The notes beneath the pieces are model-generated. The model saw nothing but the letters and a program-made list of their open reading frames with translations, was not told the origin of the DNA and did not search any database. From Ailanthus altissimus (taxonomy: Eukaryota; Streptophyta; Magnoliopsida; Sapindales; Simaroubaceae): 64,000 bases of DNA. The stretch covers positions 17,146,501 to 17,210,500 of the forward strand of contig OX327690.1 of the NCBI GenBank assembly GCA_946807835.1, read 5' to 3'. A program made the position numbers and the translations under genes. How positions within the stretch are numbered: the stretch's first letter is position 1; each line of letters begins with the position of its first letter. Positions 22,481-35,391 of the stretch are shown one piece after another.

Positions 22481-25400
22481 AAGATAAGTACAAGCGATCC
22501 ATTAGTACACTTGATTAATGCACATTAACTATAGGATATCGAAAAATATTAAACACTTATTTATGAATCTGAAAAATAGATCTAGATTCTAAATTACTTG
22601 GATATATTTGATATATCTAATCCACAATTAGAGAATAGTTACAATGAAAAGTGTTTTTACTATGATAAGGTTTGGATAGTAAGTGTTACTGTTCAAGATA
22701 CCTTAACTGAGAATGGATAGATCCCTTAGATAACTGTTTACAGAATACAGGGGTATAAGATATCGCCTGCCCTTCTCATATCTATAAGTTATTGCGTGAT
22801 TTGATAAATACTACAAAGCTGAGAAAGGAAAAGTATGTCTTAGCATAGGAAATAGAGATTTCCTACACGTGGTAGCTATTAAGGCCTTTTAGGTCACTTT
22901 TCCATTCTGGTAGTAGCATTATATTGTATACTTGATATTACGAGCCAAACATTATTGGGCGAATCATATCACTCACTGTAGTTCACAGAAAGTGTTATCA
23001 TAAAAATATTTGGAATAGTTCTTTATGTTTATATGATAAAGATAATGTTTAGCTTATTGAGTGTCAGGTAATCAATGGTTAATATATCTTAGATAAAACA
23101 ATAGATGTCTAGGTGAACAGAATGCGTAGTAGTTCAGAAACTTTGAATAATGATGAATAATGACACTTAAAATTAGGTCATGTAGTCATGATAGGACTAT
23201 CCTGTCTGGTTAAGCATGGCCAGATACTTGATTTAACTATAGAATCTTGGTTAATTTATGAATTCTAAATTCAAGAAAAGATGACCTAATCCTAGTGTAG
23301 GTGTTGGACACCGGACCATTGATTTATTAGAACTGGTACATATGATGTATTTAGTCCAATAAATCATACTGCTATAGGTGAATTTCAATACTTCATAGTT
23401 TGGATAGTGATTTGTCATTATATAGACATTTCTTTTTGGAAACACGGGTTAAAAACTTTTAAAGTGTTCAAAAGCTTCTGACTAGGAAGTAAAGAAACAA
23501 ACCTTTATATATGCTTATGAATTGATCGAGGCTGTTTATACATAATCAGTATATTCATAGGATATTTAAGGAAAAATATAATTCTCACTCAGTATTATCT
23601 TTCAGATATTTCTTCAACAAAAAAGTGTTTAAGGAAATGAGGAATCAGACTTTATTTGAACGTAATTCCACAAAAACCATTCCTTCTACTCTGTATGAAA
23701 TATATATTAAAAATAGCCGAGTCTTAAGTAGTTAAGGCTTGGGGGTTGTTCTGTTTACATAAGAGTTATGCAGTAGAATATACTTGTGCCCAATGGATAC
23801 AAGTATCGATTCATTGGATACCAATTTTATGATCTAGAGTAACGAAGCATGTTCATTGCTCGTAATACCACCTCTCATAAGAAAGAGTTTCTTTTGGATT
23901 ATGTGGATTACAAAATGATTGTACTTGTTGAAGTCAATCAAAAAGTATATGAACCAACGATGGAATCTTAAGTTCAAGTGAGTGATATACCTTGAACGCA
24001 CTCTCTTTATAGGTCGAATAGGATGTCAAGACTACTATTTAGGTATGATTGATACCCAAATGTACCCTTGGTGTTTTCTTAGTTAAAAAAAAGAATCCTT
24101 TGACTTATAAAGAGAAGATTTTTGACATCGTTTTGGGAAAATGGCAAAAAGCTACAGAATCTGAAATTGACTCTATATATGACAGTCAAGTCTGGGACTT
24201 GGTTGTGCTTCCTATAGGAATTATTCCTAGTTTTTGTAAAAACATTTACACAGCAGAAGCATGGGCACTTAAGGTTATAAACCTTTAAGGCCTAACAGGT
24301 GAGGAAATGTTATACTCATAGATCTTATATCAATAATGAGGAAACCTTATTTATCAGTAACCATGCTAAAGTGAATTCGAATTTCGTTGGCTATCATAAC
24401 ATATTAAGATTTTGAGCTCTGGCCGATGGACGCAAACATGGCATTCTAGAATATATGTCTCAAGTTAGAGATACGTCTGGAACTATCTGAAAGTTTTGCA
24501 TTCAGCCTTACTTCTAATCTAGTGTGCAAATTAAAAAGTCTTTTTCTATACTCAAGTAGTTTATTAAAGCTAGTATCTTCATTTAAATAACAAAATTAGA
24601 AATTATGGTTTCATCAGTAATAAAGAGAGAGTGTGTATGTTCAAAAAGAGAAATGAGAGCATGATTATCTATCTAATTCTCTATGTGAAAAACATACTCA
24701 ATGTTCAAAATGACGTTGGTATATTACAAGTCAATCAGATAAGTGTTATCTGAGTAAGAACTTTTTTCATAAAAAAAATTGGGAGAGAACTCCTATTAAA
24801 CTTTATAGAAATCAAGCTAAGAGGTTGATGAGACTTTTTCAATCTTCGTACATAAACTAGGTATTGAAAGGTTCGACTTTATTGACTGTGAGATGTCAAT
24901 GTACCTTTTAGACATTGCATTCATCTTTCTAAAAAAAAGTGTCTTCGGGTAGAAAATGAAAGAGTTAGAATGTCCAACTCATCATATACATAAGCTAGAA
25001 GTAGCTTAATGCATGATATGTTATATACGACACTTGAATTTGGATGGCTTCAAGAGTTATGAGATGGTATCGGTCGGATCTAGGTCTGACCATTAGATGG
25101 TTATGAAACATATCTGATATACCTTAAAGGTATAAATGATAAGTTTCAAGTATGAAGAAATTTCTTACAAGTGAATTATGCCTTATATGTTATTCCTCAT
25201 CGGTACCGAAGCTAGTTAAAAATATGCAAATCTAAATGACCATAGCTAATTTTACCTTGGAGGTAGAATTAGTTATAGCTTGAAAAGTCTGCAAATGAAA
25301 CACTATAGATATTCAAGTTAGTTACAGAGCTCAGAATTGTTCCAAGCTCAGTGGATCCTATCTCACTACATTGCAAACAATAACAGAGTAATTACTTAAG

Positions 25401-25620
25401 CCAAGAAGCCATATGGCACAGCAGTAATCTGATGATGTGGACTCTGAATACCACATAATTGAAAAGTTTTTTACTATTAGAGATGTGATAGTATCTAGCA
25501 TACATTTCTATAATAACGTAATAGACCCACATAGGCCTAAACTCTTACTGTGTTTGAGAAACACTTGGAGAGCATTGATATAAGATACCAGTACGAATGG
25601 TACTAAAGCAAGTGAAAGTT
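22481..25620 (+). pseudogene. TE-C gag-pol remnant (heavily decayed)
   Basis: Fragments in shifting frames: protease-side phrase (SIGNRDFLHVV near 22850), pre-integrase region near 23140-23290, integrase C-side (TLYEIYIKNSRVL near 23690), connection region 24049-24288 (NPLTYKEK...VLGKWQKATESEIDSIY), RT start (MDANMAFLEYMSQ near 24430, for the Copia MDVKTAFLNG motif), and the pol end (IRYQYE-like) near 25590. A purine tract then precedes the 3' LTR. Stops occur throughout. Confidence 0.72.
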
Positions 25621-25710
25621 TGTTGAAGTTGATACTTGCGTGCTAAGAATTAGTAGAGTTGAGAGTTATTAATGCTAACAGTTAGTACTGCTAAGAGTTA
25701 GCAGGTTATA
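25621..25710 (+). repeat. TE-C 3' LTR, proximal stub
   Basis: It starts TGTTGAAGTTGATACTTGCG after the tract AAGCAAGTGAAAGTT. It matches the start of TE-C's 5' LTR with an internal deletion, then stops at GCAGGTTATA, where TE-D integrase sequence begins in the opposite orientation. Confidence 0.72.
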
Positions 25711-27281
25711 CATCACTATGTATTAGTTCCAATAGATCAGTGGCATGATGTCCAACACCAGTGAATGAAGATTTAGTCATTTTCCCTTGAATATAAGATT
25801 CACAAACTGAATAAGGTTTTATGGTCAAATCAGGTATCTGACCATCTTTAACCAAACGGGTTAGGCGTCTCACACCCTTATGAACCAATCTCATGTGCCA
25901 TAATTCAGTATCACTTACCAGACGATTAGGCATCTCACACCCATATGAACCAATCTCATGTGCCACAATTCAGTGTCACTTAAAGCTTATGCACTATTAC
26001 TAGTGCTACCCTGTACATTTATGACATTTCTCGTTGTATCCAAAATATAATGCCCATTAATTAACTGACACTCAACTAATAAAACATTAAACATATCATA
26101 TAAATATAAAGAACGGTTCTTAATAAACATATGATACCCTTTACTGTCAAGTACAGAAAGAAAAATAATCTGTCTGATCATAGCAGGCACAAAATAACAG
26201 TTATGAAGTACAACCGTTTTATTATAAGGGAGAATCAAATCATAATGTCCTACAGCCTCGACCCGTAGGAGATCACCATTTCCTACTCGAAGCTGTACCT
26301 TTCCCGGCTGTAGTAATCTAACTTCCTTCAGACCCTGCAACATATTACAAATGTGAGAATGACTTATGGTATCTAATACCCAGTCAATACTAGCATCAAA
26401 TGCTAAAGAAATTTCAATAATGGAAAAGATAATACCTGAGGGAGTCTTCTTCATAATGGTAAGATATTTGGGGCAGTTGCGTTTCTAGTGCCCATTATCA
26501 CCACAATGAAAGAATTTGTCTTTCAATTTCAGTTTCTCCAGTAGTTTCGATATCTGTCGCCGTCGAGGACCCATCTTGAGTGTGTGCCTCACCTTTCTTT
26601 TCTTCTTCCCTTTGGACTTCCTAAAACCCTCGGGGTCAAAGATGAACCACCATGAATAAAAAGGGCCAAGCATCCTTTATGCATGTCTTCATCTGCTGTC
26701 TTCAGCAAGTTGTAAAGATCAACATAAGTAGGGGTCATTCCTTGCATATTGAATTTCATGATGAACTGTGCAAATGACCCAGGTAGCAATTGGAGAATCA
26801 AACTGTTCCCCAGGATATTGCTTCAAAAAACGTCCATAAACTCAAGCCTCTCGATTAATCCTATCATTTTGAGAACATAATGACTCACTAGACTGCCCTT
26901 AAGGAGCTTTGCCTGAAACAGTGCTTTGGTGACCCTATAGTTCTCAATTTGGGGTCGGTCACCAAAGAGCTCTTTGAGATGGAGCATAATGCTGCTGGCA
27001 TTGTCCATACGGACATGCTTCATTTGTAGCTCAATGGACATTGAGGCGAGGATGTACGATTTAACTTTTAAATCATTATCTAACTATTTCTGATATGTCA
27101 CCTTTTCTTCCTCGGTGGCATTCTCAGAAACACCTTTGGGCATTTTTTGGTCAATAACATATTCCAGTCTTTCTTAATCCAGAACAATTCTGATATTCAT
27201 GTACCAGTCAGAGAAATTCTCAGCACCTTTGAGTTGGTGTGCATCCAGTATATGCACCAATTGATTTGAAGATGTCATCAT
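25711..27281 (-). pseudogene. TE-D gag-protease-integrase remnant
   Basis: Gag opens near 27281 with NQLVHILDAHQLKG-like sequence. It continues through 26823-27041 (SIELQMKHVRMDNAS) and a CCHC knuckle near 26490-26530 whose first Cys is Phe and Trp is a stop (FFHCGDNGH). The 26454-25987 frame carries the protease-side stretch (LLQPGKVQLRVGNGDLLRVE). The pre-integrase domain (LWHMRLVHKGVRRL, CESYIQGKMTKSSF) lies at 25966-25706, with CESC changed to CESY. A local duplication repeats the RLxH stretch at about 25855-25975. Frames are interrupted by stops, so no working protein is expected. Confidence 0.82.
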
Positions 27282-28508
27282 ATCTTGTACAAGTCAAATA
27301 AAATAATATTAGGAGATGTTAGTGAAATTATTATTAAATCGCTAATAATACATTTTAAATCATGGGTATAACATTTATATATTTTTTAATTTAAAATACC
27401 CTCCTAATGTTTTACATAATCCCTATAATCTCTCTCAAAATTGGATAATGACAATTTAAACTATTTTAAACTATACAGCGAAAAGTGGACCCCATTAGCA
27501 TTTTACTCGATCCGTATATTGTAGCAATCTAAGCCTTTGTAAACTCAATAGGTAGATAACTCTTATCAATTGCATCTCATGCAACTCCTACTATTGATCC
27601 TAAATATACCTTATCCTCACACTGTAGTGATCTATGATAAGTGTATTCTAGATTAACTTGTTAATTATCAAATATATGCTACCGGTACTGCCTGCACACT
27701 GTAGCGATCTAAGGCAATACTTTCACATATATTTGCCTAATCTTATGTTTAACCAGTATAGTTTAAATCATACCAACCAAATCCTTCATACTGTAGCGAT
27801 CTTGGGAACGACCGATATAATACAACTAACACCGTATTGACAAGACGGATCAATGATAAAACACTATCTCATAATGTATTATTGATCAATCTGATTAAGA
27901 AATATTTTTTATTCTTTTTTTTTTAGTATCACAAAGACTTAATTCCCATCTCATAAGGAGGTAATTCCCAATCAAACATCAATTTATGTGTAAGCACAAC
28001 TAATCCCCACCAGTAGGGCTTCCATTGTATTTACCAACACAAAATAAATGATATAGGTTTATAATACAACCTAATAACTCTTATTATTGTATCTCATAAA
28101 CTCATACATTATTAAAATAATATTTTAAACAATTTAAAACATAATTAGAATGAGTGTCGTTGGTGTCGCTATGCTAGGCCCACTGTATGGTAGCACCGAA
28201 GGGGCATAGCCCCCAGTGCCGTGGCGCTAGCTTTTGAAGTTATGGCGCGAATTTTAGAATCTGTCCATGAGCGTCTATTTTCTTAGCAATGGGGCGCGCA
28301 GTATCTGGCGCTGCAGCGCTAGGGCCTAGAAGCCCTAGCGCTACGGCGTTGGAACAAAAATTTATAGCTCTGAGCACTTATGGCCGTGGCTCTCCGATGC
28401 TCCCACCTTCGGTATACCTATTTTAATAACTTGAAATGCACTTTTTGAGCACCGAAACATCACTAACAACAATTTTACACTCAAAACACCAAATATCAAC
28501 TCAAAATT
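27282..28508 (-). other. TE-D leader with repeated motif and GC cluster
   Basis: Non-coding region between primer-binding site and gag. The complement of the AGATCGCTACAGTGTG motif occurs at about 27517-27533, 27615-27633, 27693-27710 and 27786-27802. A GC-rich cluster lies at 28150-28410 (GTGCCGTGGCGCTAGC, GGCGCTGCAGCGCTAGGG, CCTAGCGCTACGGCGTTGG). Confidence 0.68.
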
Positions 28509-28520
28509 GCTCTGATACCA
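28509..28520 (-). other. TE-D primer-binding site, intact
   Basis: On the minus strand this reads TGGTATCAGAGC, a perfect match to the Copia initiator tRNA-Met primer-binding site, four bases beyond the LTR end ACTCACA. It fixes the direction of TE-D and the LTR boundary at 28525. Confidence 0.9.
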
Positions 28521-28524
28521 TTTT

Positions 28525-31500
28525 TGTGAGTGATTTTAAACCTACGGTGCATGCATGTGAATTTTTATCTATCATACTAAATAGCAAATGTATCACATAC
28601 ATATAAGCGCAACGGATGAGCGGAATACAAAATTACTCGTGATAAACACTAATAAACTTTTATATGTTATCTTATAAATGTACAATTTATCAAGATTGAG
28701 AAATAGTATATTGTCAAGCCTTTAGTATATAGTCGAATCGGAGTATCCGCCTTGAAGCAACCCATTCACAATTATAGTTCCTCAACATGGTGGGTTTGAG
28801 GAAGCTAGAATAGCAGCTTATCCAGGAAAGGATTCAACTCTTGAATCCTTGTTTCTACCTTGTAATGAAAGATAGATGACCAAAAATGGAAGAAGTGTTT
28901 TTGCTTTCAACACTTGAGAGAATTTTCTAACACTTAGCTTTTTAAAATTCTCTCTACCATTCCAACTAATCCCTTGGCCTAATTTTCACTTAATCAATTG
29001 AGTAACATATTGTTCTTTCATTTGTTTATTATTATCTTTCATTTTCTCACCTAATGGCATCCATTATATTTGCCATTAGTGTTTTGTTTATTATTATCTT
29101 TCATTTTCTCACCTAATGACATCTATTATGTTTGCCATTAGTTTTTTGTTTATTATTATTTACAATAAACCAAGTTAAAACAAAAAAAAAATGAAAAATT
29201 ATTTAATTGAACTTAACCTTAATCTAGGCCAAATGAGAAAACACTTTCTCATTATTAAGAAACATCTTAAGGTCTACCATTAACAAATGTCACCCATTAA
29301 TACTTATCATATTATTTAATTAATATTAAATAAATGATTTAATCATATTAAATCATGGTAGAAATATATGCTAATTTAAATAAAAAATTAATTGTTTAAT
29401 TTTAATTTAAATAATAATATCATATATTATTATTATTTTATTTAATAAAAATTTTAATGAATAAAATAATGATATTATTTGTCCAACAAATAAAGTCATT
29501 TTGGTAATTTCTAAATCAAACAATAATTAGCCCACATGTGCCATGTGTCAACATCCCATTTGTAGTAACCAGTATCCACGACTGGTAAGAATAAGTATTT
29601 ATATATGTATAAATATACGTATTTTATTTGTATGTTGGTGATACTTGATTTATATATTGTTATTAGTAGTGTTTGTATAGGTTAAGGTGATACTATTAGC
29701 ATTGGGTTTAATTGCAAGACTTTAGATTTATTTTAGGGACCAAATTATAATACTTTGAAAGTTTTGGGGGTAAATTCATAAATACCAAAAATTAGCCACT
29801 TAGTATAAAAATACACTTTTAAAACCTTAATTCTCTCATTTTGGTCGAGCTGCCTCTTTTAGAGAGATAGAAGAGAGAAAAGAGGGGAGAGAAAGAGAAG
29901 AAGGAGAAGAAAAAGAAGAAGAAATTGGAATTTTGGATTTTAAGGGTATATCACAACTATTTCTCAATTTATTGGTGTTAATTATGTTAATTTTTTTAAG
30001 TTTTGATTTCTGGAAATATGTATAATTGAGGATTTGATGTGTATTTCGTATGATATTTTGAGAATTGATGATGATCTATAAGATAGTTTGATAAATCATG
30101 ATGGATTGTAGAATTTCTGCTTGATAATCTCTTGATCCAAGAATTTTATAAATTGTTGTGATTCGATTCTGGTTTTAAATTTTGAGTATATAAAATTAGA
30201 CATGTTTATATCATCTGAGACTTTGAATCGATTCAAAATTCCAGAAATTGAATTTTTTGTGAATTTACCAAAATGACCCTGAAATTCTGGAAATTTCCTA
30301 TGTGAACAGTATAATACAGTGACGAACAATGTTTGTCCTACTGAATGATCTTCAAAAATTACGAATTTATGGAATATGATAAGTTTATATGTCTAATATG
30401 ATATACTCGGAATTGAGAATTTAGATCAATGTGGTTGAAATGTTATGATTTTCTAAAGTATATCCGCTCATTACAGTACTTGATTAACAGATTTTTAAAG
30501 CTATGGAATAAAATAGTTTTAAAATATTTTTGGCAGTGATTTGGAAGTGAAATATTTATCATGGACTGAGATATGTGTTAAGAGTAATGATGTAATAGTT
30601 TTATAATTTTTGAGTTAGTATATGATTTTATAAAATTGGGAGATTGAATACTGTTCAGTAAGTATCTTGATCTTGTCAGGTTAGTAGTTTGGATTCGATG
30701 GTATGTATGGGATGGATTGTGTAGGAATTTTGATATAATATTCATATATAAGAAGGATATATGAGTCAAGAATGATATATTCTAATTTTGGAGTAATTGG
30801 ACATCATTTGATCTATTAGAAAATTTTGTTAAGTGTAAGTGATCAGAATGACAGGTTTTGAGAAACCAAGTATTTAGACCAATTTGATGTGATAAATGCA
30901 TTGTGTATAATTTTGTAAGCTATTTAAAGTATTTTGTGTGAATTGTGAGGCTTATAAAAGGATTAATCTCCATTGATAGGTTAAGGAGATTTAAGCCTTG
31001 TAGCTGAAAGTGCTAAAAGGTAAGTATACTAGACTTTTTACTGGAATCACAATAAACATAGTAAGTGTTATGAATGATTTTGTAAATGTGGTTAAGAATA
31101 TGTTTATGTTATGTCAAAGTATATTTTGATATGAAATGTGAATATATATTTATGAATATGAGCATTGACATTGAGCATGGACATACATGTGTTTTTTGAA
31201 AGTGAGCTTTCAAAATAAGATATGTTTAACAAAGAAAGCTTTTAAAGTATAATATGTCCATGAGAAATATTTTGTATTTTGAGGGTACTTGAACTCACTG
31301 TTGACTTAGTAGGCATTTTATGTGATTTGTGGAGCCTTTATGTGTGGCCTTTCCTTCGGGATTGGTATATGTTATGTGTTCCGTATGTAGGGAGGATCCT
31401 ATTGGTACCTAAAGGAAGAGTGAGTCATCACATTCGTGTGGTGGCGTATTGGTACATGTGAGAGGACTCACCGATGATCAGGGTGAGGGTTTGGCTTTTA

Positions 31501-33578
31501 CCTTCGGGTATAAGCGTTATATATGTGTGATTTAAATACCTCACTTGTACTATTCCTCTCATACGGTATGTCACCTACGAGTGACATTTGGCTCATTATG
31601 TGATATGTGATATGTAAGTCCTACTAAGTAGTAGTTGAGTGATGGTATTCCTATTATGTATTTTGAAAGAATGTGTAAGCGCTTACATGATATGTGATTT
31701 GATAAGATTATGATTTTGATTGATCACAGCATATCATACATATGCATTGTGTACATATATGTATTTGTATTTGATATATGAAAAACTAGTATGCTTACTG
31801 AGTTTTATACTCATTATAGTTTATGGTGATTTCAGGTAAATAAGGTACATGTGTGCTTAGCGGATTTGGCAAGGCTTCTGCTGTTCCTTGGGTTCCCTAA
31901 GTTGTTAGGTTGCTAAGTGTTTCATTTGGGGACACGTGGGATAAGATATTTGATTTGTCCCTAGTGAATAAATACCTATGTATTATTTTATTGTGTATGG
32001 TTGGACTTAGTTTAAGTTTCACCAAGTGTAGTAATGGATTGATTTTAAGTAAGAATTTACAATGAATATATTCTGGGCTTCCGGTAACAAAGTTGCTACT
32101 GGTGACGTAGTAGAGTGTTAATCTCTGAGAAAACTCTGCGTATCTCCGGTTTACTAATTGTCCCAGTCATAATTCAATTGCTATAATTCTGAAAGAAATT
32201 AAAATGAATGTTTAAGTATTATTGAATGAATGTAAGTGATGTCGTGTGTCAGATCTTTTGGGTCTGGGGCGTGACACCATTGGTCAACAACTAATTGTTA
32301 ACTAATTGATGTACTTAACTCTTAAGTCTTGACAAGTGCACAACCGGAGGGAAACCGAAGTAAATGTTCGATCTACTGAAATTTTTTGGATCGAACTATT
32401 TAATTCGGTACGCTGCCCCAGTGCACAACAAATACACTTCATATTATGATGCTCTCTAGGTCCACTCCCGATTTGTCAAACAGAACTATTCTGTGAGTCC
32501 AAGATCAATGCCTCTCACACACGTTACGGATATTACAAATCAGTGCAGTAGACTATACAAGTTGAGGTTATACGCATACATATAATCCTTCCTCCAATTA
32601 TATCCTGGAAGAGCAGGAGATCACTACCTTCAAATCCCTATATGCTCATCCGTGAACTTATCTCCAGACATGTATCTTAATAAATAATATATGCAAACAC
32701 TTTTACAATATTGTTAACCCTGTAGGAAACTCTTTTCTTGGGTTTGTTGCTTATGGCCATAAGACTTTTTAAGATACAATCTCTGACCATCCGGATATAT
32801 TAACTCATCCATGTGAGCTGATGGATTCAATATCTATACACACTAGACTCCATAAGTGTTGGACCATATCCAGCGACACCCAACGGTCACACCATGAAAT
32901 GTCTATGATATGTGCGAAACCAAAGTATAATGGATCACTTACAAGCCCACCATAGTACTCAAGTCAAATGACTACGTATATTACTCAACTCGAGAAGACC
33001 TTCCATTGATGGCTTCATGGGATGTCTATTGGGGTCCTTGTTGAGTCTGTTCAGTATTCAGTTCTTATTGAACACCTGTATGCTATATGAACTTCCAGTA
33101 AGTCCATGGTTAACTATGAACAACCATCTAGGTATAGTATACATTGGTCTCTATAAAAGGATTCCATCGTCAGACCTGCATCGGTAAATTAAGACCAGGA
33201 ACATATAATTTGAGAATAGACTTTCCATAATAACATTTCTTGACACCTATTGCAACTCTTGTTACTATGTTATTATTAATGTATTCTCAGGTCTTTATAC
33301 CGTTACAGATAAGTTTATAACACTTAGACTTCACTGATTAATATAACATGCTAACCCTTTAGCATTTATAGTTTTCAATGATGTTAACTCTTAGTATTGA
33401 TTTAAACTTCTTTAGACCAAATCTGAACCCTTTCAGATCATATAATGTTTGTAGCATCACAAACATTGAACCATTTAAAAACAGTAATTAGCGATTTAAC
33501 AAATAATGAATTGGATAAATATTAGAAAAAAAAAATATTCATACAACAATGGGATGGCACATGAGCACAAATTCAATA
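28525..33578 (-). repeat. TE-D 5' LTR, split by a Tekay-like solo LTR
   Basis: Pieces 28525-29560 and 32282-33578 join in register and match TE-B's LTR (10534-12833). Net length is about 2.33 kb. The minus-strand end is GGTTTAAAATCACTCACA. The small frame 33496-33720 spans the junction with TE-C and is not a gene. Confidence 0.86.
29561..32276 (-). mobile_element. Solo LTR of a Tekay/Del-type Gypsy element (2.7 kb)
   Basis: On the minus strand it starts TGTCACGCCCCAGACCC, the common start of Tekay/Del chromovirus LTRs, and ends CTGGTTACTACA. A perfect TSD CCATT flanks it (29556-29560, 32277-32281). A GA-rich stretch lies at 29860-29930. There is no internal region and no second LTR, so it is a solo LTR. 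The frames 30096-30329, 30578-30769 and 31279-31461 lie in it and show no domain. Confidence 0.88.
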
Positions 33579-35391
33579 GTACTAACTCAGGAAAGGTGTT
33601 TCTCAAAGGATTGAATAGTATAGCAAATGTATTTGCATACACTGTTCTTGAAAATACAAATTTAGAGATAATTTCATAAATGAGTATATGATGATTTGAT
33701 GGTGTAAATCTATATCCCATTATATCCAGGATATAGATGATAAAAAAATTATACGTATGCGTTGTGACCTCGTCTTGTATGGTCTAACACACTGATTTGT
33801 AATATCTGTGACTTGTGCGTAGGGCGTTGATCACAAACTCATAGAATAGTTCCATTTAACAAATTGGGTGTAGACTTAGGGAGTCCCACAATATAAAGTG
33901 TACTCGTTGTACACTAGGACAGCGCACTGGATTGAATTGTTCAATCTAGTAATTTATAACAGAACCAAATATTTGTTTCAAGAATTCTTAGGATGCGCGT
34001 GTGTAAATACTTAAGTGTTAAGTACATTAATTAGTTAACAATTATTGTTGACTAATTAATATTGACACGTAATATATAGTGAGCCTTTGTATGTATTGAC
34101 TCGTGTGTTGGATTTGATGGAACCTATGTTGAATTAAATAAAAGTTTAAGAGTAGTTTTATTTAATTAATTATTTGATTATTAAATAATTTAAATATTTA
34201 TTTTTATTTAATTGTTAAGTAGTAATTAATTTAATCTTAGTTAAAAATTAACCCCAGAATAAATTTAATTAAAATAAAATAAATATTATATTAAATGAGT
34301 TAACTTAATTGTTAAATTTAATACATGACTTACAGGTAATTTTTTTCTTTTTAAGAAATAAATTAAAAAACTTATAAAGGGCCTTGAATGAAATTGTACA
34401 AGAGTTTTTATTAATAATGGCCAGACAAATTTCGTTTGGTCTTTATGGCTCCACGTGGCCTGCCCCTGCCATCCACCAAACATTTTGTAATATTATTTTT
34501 CTTCCTTTTGCTTAATTATTAAACTAATAATATTTTATATTATTTTTTATACGTAAATGGGAAGAAGCAAATGGCCTACCATTCAAAGATGAAGACAAAT
34601 GATGATTGGGCCAATACGACGAGGAAGAAAGAGAAATTGTTTCCGAGTGTTAAAACCCGTTTTTTTACATCTTCTTCCCACTTGAATTCGGTCAGGATGA
34701 AATAAATAAAAATTATTTTCATTTTTTTTTAAGCCAACATTCGGCCATTTAGTTGAAAAAGGAGAAAAACATGATCAAAAGAGTTTGGCTTGTTTTATTT
34801 GTTCAAAAGTAGAACACTAAATTCTTCCTCTCCCATTTCTTTTATTCAAGGCCGGTCATACAAGTAAATTAGATGGAAATTGTTGTGTAGATTTAAGCAA
34901 GAGTTCCTTAAATAAAATAATTATTTAAATTTGTTGGAACAAATAATATAGTTTAAATAAGAGATTAAAGAGTTAATTTCACAGTTTAAGAGTTAAATCA
35001 TAGCTAAAAATTAAATGTTATTATTTTAACGACTTAAGCCTACCACATTAAGTTTTAAAACTGCAAACAGGTGTACTTCAGATATTACTTTAGTGTAAAT
35101 CCATTTTAAAGACTTGACATGTGATATCTCTTAATTTTGTATTAATATAATTAGTATAGTTTACTTTTATTCATTAGTATTATTAAATAAAATTTATCGT
35201 GTTCATTATTAAGAAATTAAAATTTCAGCTTTCGTTGAGAATTTTTATGTATGAGATACATAAATAGTGCATATATATTGTATTTGATGCGTGCATATAT
35301 ATATATATATAGTTATTAAATAAACACGTGTGCTATATGTACACACCTAATAAGTTGAGGTTGTGAACCGAAATAAACCGGCACCCTAACA
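33579..35391 (+). repeat. TE-C 3' LTR, distal part
   Basis: It matches TE-C's 5' LTR from about 18246 to 21381 (minus the solo LTR). It ends GGCACCCTAACA and is followed by TSD TTATG. The frame 34286-34483 is not coding. Confidence 0.85.

Larger units (their letters stand above)
25711..33578 (-). mobile_element. TE-D: Copia (Angela/BARE-like) element inside TE-C's 3' LTR, left end deleted
   Basis: Minus-strand order is 5' LTR (33578-28525), intact primer-binding site, leader, gag, protease and the start of integrase, ending abruptly at 25711. RT, RNase H and the 3' LTR are gone, together with about 600 bp of TE-C's 3' LTR (the equivalent of 17646-18243), so one deletion took the left end and the flank. 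The LTR subtype is the same as TE-B. The right boundary (TATTGAAT on the minus strand, a mutated TGTTGGAA) abuts GTACT of TE-C. Confidence 0.82.
17394..35391 (+). mobile_element. TE-C: Copia (Angela-like) element inside TE-A's 3' LTR
   Basis: The 5' LTR starts TGTTAGAG at 17394 and the 3' LTR ends CACCCTAACA at 35391. A perfect TSD TTATG flanks both (17389-17393 and 35392-35396), and TE-A's LTR resumes exactly after it. Coding remnants (22500-25620) run in the plus direction. The 5' LTR holds a Gypsy solo LTR and the 3' LTR holds TE-D. Without these insertions the 5' LTR is about 2.54 kb. All coding frames are shattered. Confidence 0.88.

Noticed and set aside
28509..28520. Possible tRNA-Met gene fragments at the TGGTATCAGAGC sites
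   Set aside because: Only the 12-13 bases complementary to the tRNA 3' end are present, next to LTR ends. No cloverleaf can be drawn, and no tRNA or rRNA gene was found in the window.
31279..31461. 60-codon plus frame in the Tekay solo LTR
   Set aside because: It sits in a non-coding LTR with clear ends and TSD and has no recognisable protein feature.
10534..35391. Reading TE-B and TE-C as one large element
   Set aside because: They have opposite orientations, different LTR ends and separate TSDs, with 210 bp of TE-A LTR between them.
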